A stretch of 64,000 bases of DNA from Pararhodobacter oceanensis (GTDB lineage: Bacteria > Pseudomonadota > Alphaproteobacteria > Rhodobacterales > Rhodobacteraceae), in NCBI RefSeq assembly GCF_003076755.1, contig NZ_QDKM01000001.1:868001-932000 (forward strand). Reading direction: 5' to 3'. The notes beneath the pieces are model-generated. The model saw only the letters and a list, made by a program, of their open reading frames with translations, was not told the origin of the DNA and did no database searches. The translations under genes and the position numbers were made by a program. How positions within the stretch are numbered: the first letter of the stretch is position 1; each line of letters opens with the position of its first letter. Below are positions 24,504 through 33,297 of this stretch, one piece after another.

Positions 24504-25484
24504 TTGAAACGAATTCTACTATCCTCCGCCATCGCTCTGGCGGTGCCTTTCGCAGCGCCGACGGCAGCTCTGGCCGAGGACTGCGGCGATGTGACCATGG
24601 CCGAAATGAACTGGGCCTCGGCGGGTATCGTTGTCGCGGTGTCGAAGTTCCTGATGGAACAGGGCTATGGCTGTAACGTGCAGGTCGTGCCCTCGGATAC
24701 AACGCCTGCGGTCACCTCGCTGTCGGAAAACGGCGAGCCGGACATCGTGCCGGAACTCTGGCCGAACTCGGCCGGTGAGGTTTACGACCGTCTGCGCGAC
24801 AATGGCAATATCGTCGAACTGACCAGCGTGCTCAATCCGGGCGGTGTCGAAGGCTGGTGGATCCCCACCTATCTGGCCGAAGAGCACCCCGAGTTGACCA
24901 CCATCGAAGGCATCATGGCCAACCCCGAGTTGGTCGGTGGTATGTTCAACAACTGCCCCGATGGCTGGGGCTGCCGCGTGGTCAGCGACAATCTGGTGCG
25001 CGCCTTTGATCTGGAAAGCTCGGGCATCACCGTGTTCAACCACGGATCGGGCGAGACCCTTGCCACCTCGATGGCTGCGGCATTCGAGGCCGAAGAGCCG
25101 TGGTTCGGCTACTATTGGGCCCCGACCACGCCGCTGGGCAAATACGACATGACCAGCGTCGATCTGGGCGAGTATGACGAAGCCGCGCATGTGGCCAACC
25201 AGACCGCCAATGCTGCGAACCCGCTGCCGTCTTCCTTCCCAACCGCGCCGGTTCTGACCATCGTCACCGCCGAGTTCCACGAGTCGCATCCGTCGATTTC
25301 GGAACTGCTGACCAACATCAGCTTCTCGACCAACGAGATGAGCCAGCTCTTGGCTTGGCAGGATGAAAACAACGCGACCAACGAAGAGGCTGCGGTGTAT
25401 TTCCTGACCACCAACCAGGACACCTGGAGCGCGTGGCTCAATGACGACGCGCGGACGCGTCTGTCGGCGCTGCTCGGCCAGTAA
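24504..25484 (+). CDS. proX: Glycine betaine/proline ABC transporter substrate-binding protein
   Basis: A 326-residue exported protein with signal peptide MKRILLSSAIALAVPFAAPTAALA and the OpuAC quaternary-amine-binding domain. Aromatic residues for a cation-pi cage are present in AEMNWASAGIVVAVSKF, VEGWWIPTYLAEEHPEL and PWFGYYWAPTTPL. A pair of cysteines (NNCPDGWGCR) and an N-terminal EDCGD may form disulfides. It delivers betaine, proline or related osmolytes to the ProW/ProV complex. It heads a three-gene operon with a strong hairpin after its stop. The exact substrate could also be another choline-derived compound. Confidence 0.92.
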   Translation: MKRILLSSAIALAVPFAAPTAALAEDCGDVTMAEMNWASAGIVVAVSKFLMEQGYGCNVQVVPSDTTPAVTSLSENGEPDIVPELWPNSAGEVYDRLRDNGNIVELTSVLNPGGVEGWWIPTYLAEEHPELTTIEGIMANPELVGGMFNNCPDGWGCRVVSDNLVRAFDLESSGITVFNHGSGETLATSMAAAFEAEEPWFGYYWAPTTPLGKYDMTSVDLGEYDEAAHVANQTANAANPLPSSFPTAPVLTIVTAEFHESHPSISELLTNISFSTNEMSQLLAWQDENNATNEEAAVYFLTTNQDTWSAWLNDDARTRLSALLGQ

Positions 25485-25497
25485 AAGCAAGTTTGGG

Positions 25498-25524
25498 ACG
25501 GGCACCGGAGATTTCGGTGCCCGT
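25498..25524 (+). terminator. Perfect 10-bp hairpin between proX and proW
   Basis: ACGGGCACCG and CGGTGCCCGT pair perfectly around a 7-nt loop, followed by the short pyrimidine stretch TCTC. It starts 13 bp after the proX stop and probably stabilises proX mRNA or trims readthrough into proW. Confidence 0.65.
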
Positions 25525-25706
25525 TCTCGCTAAAGCGTCTCCGAGCAAGTTCCAGCGGCGGCGTTTTGGATTTTTGACAGGATAAGACCCGCAGACGGGC
25601 GTCCGGCAATTCGGCCGGCGTGTCCCTCGGCCCCGCAGTTTCCAGCGGGCGCTTTTCTTGGGTTCAGATCAACCGGCGGGCGCGAAACGCCCGGAAACGA
25701 GGCCGC

Positions 25707-26741
25707 ATGGCAACCTATGACTTTATATTTGACAGCTTGAACCTGCGCGACTGGTGCGACAGCCACGGCGGCGAAGGCGGCCCGATGACGATGGCGCAAC
25801 TGCTCGGTCAAAGCTCGGGCGAAGAGACCACGGTCTCGGCCTGGGACACGCCCTTTCCTTCGCTCGACGCGCTGCATGACGCCTGCGCCGCGGTCCCGCG
25901 CTCGCGGGATCTGACGACCGGGCTCGAAGAGGGGTTCATGACGATCAAGGACAGCCTGAAAGTGGTTGTCGACCCGCTGACCCAACCGCTGAGCTGGGCC
26001 CTCAACGACGCGCTCTGGCTGATGCAGGCGGTGCCGTGGTGGATCATGATCCCACTGTTGATGCTGATCTCATGGCTGGTGGGCCGTTCGTTCAAGATCG
26101 TCGGCCTATTGGCGCTGACCTTCGGCTTTCTCGCCTTTGTCGATTACTATGATTACACCATGCAGACGCTGGCGATCATCTTTGTCTGCGCCTTCATATG
26201 CGTGCTCTTCGGGGTGCCGATCGGCATTGCGATGTCGCGCAGTGACCGCTTCCAGCGCTTCATGATTCCGGTCTTGGATATGCTCCAGACCCTGCCGCCC
26301 TTCGTCTATCTGATCCCATTGATCTTTTTGTTCAGCGTCACCGAACCCAAGCTCTATGGAATCGCGATCATCCTTTATGCGATGGTTCCCGTGGTGCGTC
26401 TGACCGATCTGGGCATCCGGCTTGTTGATAAGGATGTGATCGAGGCCGCCGACGCCTTTGGCATGACCAACCGTCAAAAGCTGTTCGGCGTGCAGATCCC
26501 GCTGGCGCTGCCCAACATTATGGCCGGTGTGAACCAGACCATTATGATGAGCCTTGCCATGGTGGTGATCGCCTCGCTGGTCTCGGCCCCCGGCTTGGGT
26601 GTGCTGGTGCTGCGCGGGATTCGCAGTCTGGAACTGGGCGTGGGTCTGTTGTCGGGGCTGGGCATTGTTCTGCTGGCCATCGTCTTGGACCGTGTGACCA
26701 AAGCCGCGCTGGCGCGCATCAACGCATCGCAGCCGCGATAG
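25707..26741 (+). CDS. proW: Glycine betaine/proline ABC transporter permease
   Basis: About 344 residues. A hydrophilic N-terminal extension (about 1-100) precedes the transmembrane domain, as in E. coli ProW. The ATPase-contact loop is EAADAFGMTNRQKLFGVQIPLALP, read in two blocks, and helices such as LLMLISWLVG and FVCAFICVLFGVPIGI are evident. The ATG at 25707 (MATYDFIFDSLNL) is preferred; the frame upstream of it is Arg-rich read-through of the leader. It forms the channel of the importer with ProV. Confidence 0.92.
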   Translation: MATYDFIFDSLNLRDWCDSHGGEGGPMTMAQLLGQSSGEETTVSAWDTPFPSLDALHDACAAVPRSRDLTTGLEEGFMTIKDSLKVVVDPLTQPLSWALNDALWLMQAVPWWIMIPLLMLISWLVGRSFKIVGLLALTFGFLAFVDYYDYTMQTLAIIFVCAFICVLFGVPIGIAMSRSDRFQRFMIPVLDMLQTLPPFVYLIPLIFLFSVTEPKLYGIAIILYAMVPVVRLTDLGIRLVDKDVIEAADAFGMTNRQKLFGVQIPLALPNIMAGVNQTIMMSLAMVVIASLVSAPGLGVLVLRGIRSLELGVGLLSGLGIVLLAIVLDRVTKAALARINASQPR

Positions 26742-26753
26742 GAAGATCCGAAC

Positions 26754-27833
26754 ATGATTGATCCAAACGAACCGCAAGAGATCAAAATCTCTATCCGCAA
26801 CCTCTACAAGATCTTTGGCGCCAACCCGAAGATGGCGCTGGAGCATGTCCGTGCGGGCATGGGCAAGACCGAGTTGCTGGCCGAGCATGACCATGTGCTG
26901 GGCCTCAACGACATCAACATCGACATGCCCACCGGTCGCACGACGGTAATCATGGGCCTGTCGGGCTCGGGCAAATCGACCCTGATCCGCCACCTCAACC
27001 GGCTGATCGAGCCGACCTCGGGGCAGGTGCTGGTCGATGGCGATGATATTCTGGGCTATAATCAGCGCGAATTGCGGCAATTGCGCAAGCACCGCATGTC
27101 GATGGTGTTCCAGAAGTTCGCCCTGATGCCGCATCGCACGGTGTTGCAGAATGCCGGCCTGGCCCCTGCCGTCGAAGGCCAGCGCGAGAGCGCCTATGCC
27201 GATGAGGCGCGCAAATGGCTGGACCGTGTCGGGCTGGAAGGCCAAGGCGCGCTCTATCCGCACCAGCTCTCGGGCGGGATGCAGCAACGGGTGGGGATTG
27301 CGCGCGCGCTGACCTCGAACTCGGATGTGATGCTGATGGACGAGGCCTTCTCGGCGCTTGATCCGTTGATCCGCACGGATATGCAGAACCTGCTGATTGA
27401 ATTGCAGGGCGAGCTGCAAAAGACCATCGTGTTCATCACCCATGATCTGGATGAGGCGCTGAAGCTGGCGGATCATCTGGTGATCCTCAAGGACGGGTTC
27501 ACCGTGCAACAGGGCGAGCCGCAGCATATCCTGCTGAACCCCGCCGATCCCTATATCGAGGATTTTGTCAGCGATATTAACCGCGCGCGGGTGTTGCGCA
27601 CGCGGTCGGTGATGAAGCGCGGCGGCGATCCATCGGTTGAAGTGGCCGGTGAGGTGGATCACGATGACAATCTGGAATCGGTGATCGAGATGTCGGGTGG
27701 GGATACCACCAAACTCTACCGTGTGACCAAGAACGGTGAGCATATCGGCTTGCTGCAGATGCGCGATCTGGTGCGGGCGCTGGTGCCGCAGGGCGGCTCG
27801 GATGACCCCGAGGCGGCGCGCCGCGCGGGGTGA
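26754..27833 (+). CDS. proV: Glycine betaine/proline ABC transporter ATP-binding protein
   Basis: The 359-residue ATPase has Walker A GLSGSGKST (68-76), Q-loop in MVFQKFALMPHRTV, signature LSGGM (172-176), Walker B VMLMDE (192-197) and switch His in FITHDLDEAL. The N terminus contains the ProV/OpuAA-specific NLYKIFGANPKMAL segment. The C-terminal part (about 285-350) is shorter than in E. coli ProV and may hold a single reduced CBS-like module, which in this family tunes the pump to ionic strength. AGGAAGATCCGAAC precedes the ATG. A strong terminator follows. Confidence 0.94.
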   Translation: MIDPNEPQEIKISIRNLYKIFGANPKMALEHVRAGMGKTELLAEHDHVLGLNDINIDMPTGRTTVIMGLSGSGKSTLIRHLNRLIEPTSGQVLVDGDDILGYNQRELRQLRKHRMSMVFQKFALMPHRTVLQNAGLAPAVEGQRESAYADEARKWLDRVGLEGQGALYPHQLSGGMQQRVGIARALTSNSDVMLMDEAFSALDPLIRTDMQNLLIELQGELQKTIVFITHDLDEALKLADHLVILKDGFTVQQGEPQHILLNPADPYIEDFVSDINRARVLRTRSVMKRGGDPSVEVAGEVDHDDNLESVIEMSGGDTTKLYRVTKNGEHIGLLQMRDLVRALVPQGGSDDPEAARRAG

Positions 27834-27862
27834 GATCGGCGCTGAGCCGGCTTGGAATGAGG

Positions 27863-27895
27863 AACTCCGGCGCAAGCAATTGTGCCGGAGTTTTT
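27863..27895 (+). terminator. Strong intrinsic terminator of the proXWV operon
   Basis: AACTCCGGCGCAA pairs with TTGTGCCGGAGTT (one G-T pair) around GCAA and is followed by TTTTT-type sequence. It lies 30 bp after the proV stop. Confidence 0.9.
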
Positions 27896-27940
27896 CGTAG
27901 TGCTGGGGTGGTTGAAGCAATTGCGCCGCCGCTGGAGCAT

Positions 27941-28102
27941 AGCGCAAAGGGCTGCGCCCGACCCTAGGTGGGCGCTATTTCCTTTGCCACTAAGCGGCGC
28001 GCTCAAAAGCACGCATGCCGTCCGAGCCACACAAGACATCGCCAAGGCGCCCTCCCGTGGGGAGGGTCGGGCGCGGCCCGGCGGCGCCACCGGGCCTGAC
28101 GG
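27941..28102. repeat. Structured intergenic repeat, copy 1
   Basis: About 160 bp starting AGCGCAAAGGGC and ending GGGCCTGACGG. It holds two hairpins: CCTCCC-GTG-GGGAGG, and GGCCCGG/CCGGGCC around 8 nt. A second copy begins about 181 bp downstream. The most similar 44-bp core (28039-28081) differs at about one position from the second copy. Confidence 0.75.
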
Positions 28103-28121
28103 TTGGTCTGCCTGCGAGTAA

Positions 28122-28283
28122 AGCGCAAGGGGACGCGCCCGTCCTTGGGTGAGCGTAACTACCCCCTCCACAGAGCGGTGCGCTCGAAAGCAGAGATGTC
28201 AGTCGAGCATCTCACGCCATCGCCAAGGCGCCCTCCCATGGGGAGGGTCGGGCGCGGCCCGGGGTGGCCCCGGGCTAGACGGG
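28122..28283. repeat. Structured intergenic repeat, copy 2
   Basis: Direct repeat of 27941-28102. The ends (AGCGCAAGGGGA and GGGCTAGACGG) and the core with GGGGAGGGTCGGGCGCGGCC are shared. The middle is diverged (TAACTACCCCCTCC against TATTTCCTTTGCC). It may belong to a dispersed repeat family of Rhodobacteraceae genomes; a genome search would tell. Confidence 0.75.
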
Positions 28284-28305
28284 TTGAGCAGGTATGCCGA
28301 CGACG

Positions 28306-28338
28306 AAAAAACTCCGGCACCTTTGCATGTGCCGGAGT
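28306..28338 (-). terminator. Intrinsic terminator of the ligase-reductase-SDR operon
   Basis: Read on the minus strand, ACTCCGGCAC pairs perfectly with GTGCCGGAGT and is followed by TTTTTT. It lies about 50 bp past the SDR stop. Its stem and U tract (GTGCCGGAGTTTTTTCGT) repeat those of the terminator at 27863-27895 in inverted orientation. Confidence 0.85.
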
Positions 28339-28387
28339 AAGATTTGCTTCAACTATGGCTGGGCGCCCCCCCCCCTGCCCCTACGCG

Positions 28388-29287
28388 TCAAACCGGCGCG
28401 CGGGGTGCGAATCCGCATTCGACCAGCAGCGTGTCAAACGCATGGTTCGAGTTGGGATGCGCCGCGCGTTCGGCATCAGGCAAGCGCGCGATCATATCGG
28501 CGATCCCCTCCGGCGCATCGAGGCTGACGGTCTCCACCGTCTCGACACTGCGGAACCGCCCGCCACCGGCGACCAATATCGACCCGCTGACATCGCAGGC
28601 ATCAGATGCCAGCCAGAGCACCAAGGGCGACACCCGCGCGGGCACGAAGGCCTCGGCCATCTCGCCGGTGATATGGCTCGCGGTCATCGGCGTATGCGCA
28701 TAGGGCGAAACGCCATTCACCATCACCCCATTCGAGGTGCCCTCGGCAGCCAATGTGCGCACCAGACTGTCGACCGCGCTTTTCGAGGCGCCATAAGCGC
28801 TCATCCCGTGCTGGCCATAGCGTCCGGCGCTGGAACTGGTCATGATGATCCGCCCGTGCCCCTGGTCGCGCAGGATCGGCCAGGCGGCATGCACCAGATG
28901 CAGCGTGCCCAGAAACCCCACATCAAAGACCGCGCGAAATTCATCCACGGTCAGCTTATGAAAGCTGCGCGCCTGCGGGGCGGCGGCATTGGCGATGACG
29001 ATATCGAGCCGCCCAAAGGCCTCGATCGCGCGGTCAACCATCTGCTGGCCGCTGGCGGGATCCTGCACCGCCGACCAATCGGCGACGGCGCGGCCACCGG
29101 CAGCGGTGATCTCGGCAGCGGTGCGCGCCGCCGAGGTCTCCTCATCCGCCTCGCCCGGATGGCGGCGGTTGTTCACCACCACCGCCGCCCCGGCGCGGGC
29201 CAGATCCAGCGCATATTGACGCCCCAAGCCCTTGCCCGCGCCGGTAACGATGGCGACGCGGCCCGAGAGATCCGGCAGCGCGCTCAT
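28388..29287 (-). CDS. Short-chain dehydrogenase/reductase
   Basis: A 299-residue cytosolic SDR with cofactor motif TGAGKGLG (15-22), NAAA in place of the usual NNAG, catalytic Ser near SSSAG (151-155) and Y165-GAS-K169. The C terminus extends about 50 residues beyond classic SDRs (from VAGGGRFRSVETVETVS), as in the hydroxyacyl-CoA dehydrogenase-like members of multi-domain origin. Its ATG overlaps the stop of the DUF1295 gene by one base (TGATG). It is the last gene of a ligase, membrane reductase, SDR operon, so it probably oxidises a hydroxyl on a CoA-activated intermediate. Substrate inferred only from context. Confidence 0.92.
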   Translation of the reverse strand: MSALPDLSGRVAIVTGAGKGLGRQYALDLARAGAAVVVNNRRHPGEADEETSAARTAAEITAAGGRAVADWSAVQDPASGQQMVDRAIEAFGRLDIVIANAAAPQARSFHKLTVDEFRAVFDVGFLGTLHLVHAAWPILRDQGHGRIIMTSSSAGRYGQHGMSAYGASKSAVDSLVRTLAAEGTSNGVMVNGVSPYAHTPMTASHITGEMAEAFVPARVSPLVLWLASDACDVSGSILVAGGGRFRSVETVETVSLDAPEGIADMIARLPDAERAAHPNSNHAFDTLLVECGFAPRAPV

Positions 29288-30237
29288 CAGGAGTTTCCTC
29301 CGTCCCGGCGCAGGAACAGACGCGGGAAGAACAGCGGCACGCGGGCCACATAATCATCCCAGAGCGCGCCACGGGTCTTGCGCATATGGCCCTCGTTGCC
29401 GGGTGCGGCCGAGCCCCAGCCCATGAACCACGTAGTGTAGATCGGCGCGATGATGCTGATCCAGCCCCAAGGATGCGACAGGGCGAACATGAAATAGCCG
29501 AACCAGGTCAGGCATTCGCCAAAGTAGTTGGGATGGCGCGAGCGTGCCCAGAGACCTTTGTCCATGATCCCGCCTTTGTTCGCCGGATTGGCTTTGAACG
29601 CGTTCATCTGCGCGTCGGCGACGATCAGGAACAGGATGCCGACGATCCAGACCGCAACCCCGATCCAGTCAGTGACATGCATGGTGGTTTCCGGCGACAA
29701 CGCGATAAAGGCCCAAGGCAGGCACCAGACCCAGACCAGCGTGCCTTGCAGCATATAGACGGCAAAGAAGCTCCAGACCGGCCAGCGCTTGCCGAACCGC
29801 TTGCGATGCGCGGCATAGGGCTGTTGTTCGACTTCGTAATTGGTGCCGAAAGCATGGCGCACCATGCGCAGCATCCAGAACGCCATCAGACCAAGCGCGA
29901 TATAGATCCGCAGGGTCATCTCGGGCGCCGCCATCAAAGCCACCGACAGCGCGATGCCAAAGCTGATGCAGGGGTAGACCACATCCATGATCGAGTGATT
30001 GCTCAGCGCCTGGCCGATGATCCAGCCGATGGTGCCCAGAACCACCATGGTGATCAGCCCCCAAAGCCAGAACTCCATCGGCCCCGCCAGACCCGCGGGC
30101 GCGAAGGCATAGATGGCCATCGCCACGCCCGGCATCGCCATATGGCTGTAGTTCCAATTCCGCCCACGCGCCTCTTTGGGCATGGCCAAGCGCCAGCAGG
30201 CGATAAACACCAGCCAGATTATCAGTGCGTATGTCAT
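29287..30237 (-). CDS. DUF1295/steroid 5-alpha-reductase-like membrane protein
   Basis: This 316-residue integral membrane protein has about seven hydrophobic helices. The C-terminal signature KGLWARSRHPNYFGECLTWFG marks the DUF1295 branch of the steroid-5-alpha-reductase/ICMT superfamily, which binds NAD(P)H or SAM near that motif. The ATG at 30237 has AAAGGAGGAAATTCA before it and overlaps the ligase stop by 4 nt (ATGA). Being locked between an acyl-CoA ligase and an SDR suggests it reduces a double bond of a hydrophobic substrate; that is inference, as DUF1295 has no settled activity. It could also be a methyltransferase. Confidence 0.88.
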   Translation of the reverse strand: MTYALIIWLVFIACWRLAMPKEARGRNWNYSHMAMPGVAMAIYAFAPAGLAGPMEFWLWGLITMVVLGTIGWIIGQALSNHSIMDVVYPCISFGIALSVALMAAPEMTLRIYIALGLMAFWMLRMVRHAFGTNYEVEQQPYAAHRKRFGKRWPVWSFFAVYMLQGTLVWVWCLPWAFIALSPETTMHVTDWIGVAVWIVGILFLIVADAQMNAFKANPANKGGIMDKGLWARSRHPNYFGECLTWFGYFMFALSHPWGWISIIAPIYTTWFMGWGSAAPGNEGHMRKTRGALWDDYVARVPLFFPRLFLRRDGGNS

Positions 30238-31898
30238 TGAATTTCCTCCTTTGTATTGATCTCAAGATCCAATTCGCGCAACCGGTCACGCTGGATTTTG
30301 AACATGGCGTTGCGTGGCAGAGCGGTCAGCGTCAGCAGATGCTGCGGCAGCTTGTAGATCGCCACTTGTTTGTTTTTGAGCCAGGCGATGATCTCAGCCA
30401 GCGTCACCTCGCGGCCGGCAACAGGGACCACGGCGACGCCGACGATCTCGCCAAGGCGGTCGTCGTCGCAGCCGAAAAAGGCGATCTCGGTCGCGCCGGG
30501 GAAATCGGCGGCCAGTTCATCAAGTTCGGCAGGCGAGATCTTGAGCCCGCCGCGCACGATGATCTCTTTGTTGCGGCCGATGAACCTGTAAAACCGCGCC
30601 ATCTCGCCCTCACCGGCGATCTCGAAAATATCACCGGTGCGATAGCGGCCCTCCTCGTCGAAGGCTTTGGCGGTCAACTCGGGCTCGCCGTAATAGCCGA
30701 TGAAAATCCCCGGACCTTTGAGACGCAACTCGCCCGGACGGCCCGGCTCGAGGATCTCTTCGCCACTCTCGGGGTCGATGAGGAAGGACTCGAAATCCTG
30801 CGTCGGCGGGAAGGAGGGCCAGTCGAATTCATCACGGCCAAAGCGCGGGAAATGGGTGGCGCGCAGGCCGGGATCGGGCAATTCGCGCCCCGTGCTCAGC
30901 AGGCTGGTGCCCTCATTCGAGCCAAAGAAGTTGACGATCTCGATGCCGAATTCGCCCTCGATCTTGTCGGTCGCCCATGGCGGGATCGAGGCCGAGCCGG
31001 TGCCCAGAAGCCGCAGGCTCGACAGATCGGCGCGGGCCCGCAGCGCATCATCCTTGAGCAGCGCAACGAAAAAGGCGGGCGGCATCAAGGTCATCGTTAC
31101 CCGCTCGTCGCGGATTTGCTGCACCACCAGTTCCATATCCAGCGGATGATGCATCACCAGCGTCGAGGCGGTGGCCAGCCAGCCGACGAGATTGCTCATC
31201 GCGGCCATATTCACCAAGGGGCGGGTGTTAAGGATAACGTCGCCTTCGCGCATCGACGCGCCGTGCAGCATATTGCGCGCGGTGATGAACCAGTTGTTGG
31301 AGCTGCGCATCACCCCCTTGGGCCGCCCTTCGGTGCCCGAGGTCCAGCAGATCGTCGCCAGATCATCGGCGTCGCGGGTGCCGCGATCAACCGGCGTGGC
31401 GGGGCCTTCGGTGATCTCGTCGACGCGTGCGGTCATACAGCCCGCCGCGGCACAAAGCGCGGAGGCCTCGGCGGTCAGATCGCGGGTTTTGAAGCGCGCG
31501 CCGATGAACAGGCGGGGCTTGAGTTGCCGGAGCACATAGTCGATTTCATGCCCGTTGAACTGCACCAAGAGCGGGCTTGCCACCATGCCCGCGCGGTTGC
31601 AGGCGAGCAGCAGGATCACCGACTCAACGATATTGGGTAATTGGTAAACGACGATCTCCCCCGGCTGCACGCCAAGCGCGCGGATGCGGGCGGCGGTACG
31701 GGATGCGGCCGCGTCGACCTCGGCGTAGGTCAGTCGCTGCGGCGCGCCGTCGGTGAAATCGCTGCGGTTGGGCGCGTCGATCAAGGCCACGCGCTCCGGC
31801 ACCCGCCGCGCATTCGCCTGAAAACGGTCGTCGAGCGTTTCATCGCCCCAAAGCCCGGCGTTGCGGTATCTGTCGATGTCTGCTTGCGTCGGTCGCAC
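30234..31898 (-). CDS. AMP-dependent acyl-CoA synthetase/ligase 1
   Basis: A 554-residue ANL-superfamily enzyme. The adenylation signature ICWTSGTEGRPKGV is present, with the hinge region FIGRNKEIIVRGGLKISP and a C-terminal catalytic Lys in PRNAMFKIQRDRL. It forms an acyl-adenylate and then a CoA thioester from a free carboxylic acid. The start is GTG at 31898, with GGAGG 6 nt upstream. It leads a three-gene operon (ligase, DUF1295, SDR) and is a paralogue of the ligase at 40444-42132. The related regional motif ACTTAAAGAACA lies about 180 bp upstream. Substrate could be a terpenoid, steroid-like or aromatic acid. Confidence 0.93.
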   Translation of the reverse strand: MRPTQADIDRYRNAGLWGDETLDDRFQANARRVPERVALIDAPNRSDFTDGAPQRLTYAEVDAAASRTAARIRALGVQPGEIVVYQLPNIVESVILLLACNRAGMVASPLLVQFNGHEIDYVLRQLKPRLFIGARFKTRDLTAEASALCAAAGCMTARVDEITEGPATPVDRGTRDADDLATICWTSGTEGRPKGVMRSSNNWFITARNMLHGASMREGDVILNTRPLVNMAAMSNLVGWLATASTLVMHHPLDMELVVQQIRDERVTMTLMPPAFFVALLKDDALRARADLSSLRLLGTGSASIPPWATDKIEGEFGIEIVNFFGSNEGTSLLSTGRELPDPGLRATHFPRFGRDEFDWPSFPPTQDFESFLIDPESGEEILEPGRPGELRLKGPGIFIGYYGEPELTAKAFDEEGRYRTGDIFEIAGEGEMARFYRFIGRNKEIIVRGGLKISPAELDELAADFPGATEIAFFGCDDDRLGEIVGVAVVPVAGREVTLAEIIAWLKNKQVAIYKLPQHLLTLTALPRNAMFKIQRDRLRELDLEINTKEEIQ

Positions 31899-32527
31899 GG
31901 GGCGCCTCCTTAAGTGGGCTGCGTCAGGGAGTTGGATGGTCGGCGCGGGCGCGGGTTTGCGTGCCGGTGTCGCGCTGGATTGGCGCGCAGGCAGCGCGTG
32001 GGCGCCGGGGGAATGCGGGGAGTTCAGAGCGCGGCGTCATAGGGGCTCTCCGGTTGCCTCTGCGTCAATTGCTACACTTAAAGAACACTTTAAAATCGAC
32101 CCGTCAAGCGAAGGGTGCGAAATTATTTGGCGAGCGGTTGCTGCACTTCGCAGATCAATGGACTGAGCAGTGGATAGCCCCAATCGATGCTGACGAAGAA
32201 CGTCGCCCGCGGGATCACTTTAGCCACTATTTTTCAAGGGAATTTCGCGAACATTGCGCTCTGCATGCCGCAGATGAGGTTTACGCGGGGGAGAAAGCTG
32301 CAAAACCCTGCCCATGCAGGCTTTGGTTCGAGATATCTCGCCAGAGCGGTGGAAACGGCCTTTTATTCACGTTCAGCAAGTGTAACATGATGAGCAACCG
32401 CAGCGCTCCCCCTCTTTGACCCTTCGCCACCTACCGTGCGTTGATTCGCTGCGCGCAGGACGGGCCAGACATCACGGGCGCCGACACCTGCAACTGGCAG
32501 ATAAACCGATGACCGAAAGGATGCACA
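31899..32527. other. Divergent intergenic region, 629 bp
   Basis: No gene is supported. It contains the inverted repeat TTAAAG-AACA-CTTTAA (32078-32093), probably part of the control region of the ligase operon. AAAGGATGCACA precedes the SDR at 32528. The left third is GC-rich without recognisable structure. Confidence 0.5.
32078..32093. promoter_or_regulatory. Perfect inverted repeat TTAAAG-N4-CTTTAA
   Basis: Six-base perfect arms around AACA, 180 bp upstream of the ligase start. Its left half reads ACTTAAAGAACA, the version at this site of a motif repeated upstream of other genes in the region. Confidence 0.5.
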
Positions 32528-33283
32528 ATGACGCAATTCGACAAGAAAGTGGTGGCGATCACCGGCGCCGCGCAGGGGATCGGACGCGGGATTGCGCTCG
32601 GCTTTGCGGCAGAGGGCGCGAGGCTCGCGCTCTTTGATATTGACGGCGAGGCGCTGGCACAAACCGCGCGGGACGCAAGCGCATTGGGCAGCGACGTGCA
32701 TATCGTGCAGGGGGACTTCACCCGACTCGAAACGATCACCTCCGCCTTTACCGAGGCCGCGGAGGTGCTCGGACCGGTGGACATCTTGATTAACAACCTC
32801 GGCCAAACGGCGCGCGCAGATATGTCGTCCTTTGCCACGGCGCGCCATGAAACACTCGATTTCGTGCTGGACATCTCGCTGCGCGCGGCAATCCATTGCA
32901 CCCGCGAGGTGCTGCCGTCGATGAAGGCGCGCAAGACCGGACGGGTGATCTCGATTGCCTCGGATACGGCGCTGAACGGCGATCTGGGCTGCGTCGATTA
33001 CGCGGCGGCGAAGGCAGGGATTCTGGGCTTTACCCGCGGGATTGCGCGCGAATTCGGCCGCGCAGGGATCACCGCGAACGCCGTCTGCCCCGGCCCGACG
33101 AACACCCGCGCGGTGCAGCGTATGACCGAGGAAAACCGCGCCAAGGTGCGGGACGAGGCGCCGATGAAAGTGATTTGCGAGCCTGAGGACATCGCCCATG
33201 CGGTGCTGTTTCTCGCCTCGGATAGGGCGCGCTATATCACCGGCCAGACGCTACTGGTCAACGGCGGTCGGGTGTTTCATTAA
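32528..33283 (+). CDS. Short-chain dehydrogenase/reductase
   Basis: A 251-residue classical SDR: ITGAAQGIG (11-19), INNLGQ in the NNAG position, Ser in SIASDTAL, and YAAAK as the catalytic Tyr-Lys pair. The C-terminal ITGQTLLVNGGRVF closes the fold. It is a stand-alone plus-strand gene, convergent with the MFS gene (14-bp gap). It lies between ligase-containing operons, so probably acts on an alcohol or ketone of the regional pathway. Confidence 0.92.
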   Translation: MTQFDKKVVAITGAAQGIGRGIALGFAAEGARLALFDIDGEALAQTARDASALGSDVHIVQGDFTRLETITSAFTEAAEVLGPVDILINNLGQTARADMSSFATARHETLDFVLDISLRAAIHCTREVLPSMKARKTGRVISIASDTALNGDLGCVDYAAAKAGILGFTRGIAREFGRAGITANAVCPGPTNTRAVQRMTEENRAKVRDEAPMKVICEPEDIAHAVLFLASDRARYITGQTLLVNGGRVFH

Positions 33284-33297
33284 CCACTTCCCGAGCG

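Noticed and set aside
26106-27947. Long minus-strand open frame (613 codons) opposite proW and proV
   Set aside because: It is antisense to two well-supported transporter genes, is rich in His, Gln, Arg and Asp as GC-rich shadow frames are, and resembles no family.
28366-28375. Run of ten C near the end of the SDR gene, considered as a phase-variable tract
   Set aside because: It lies just outside the reading frame, between the stop at 28388 and the terminator, so slippage would not alter the protein.
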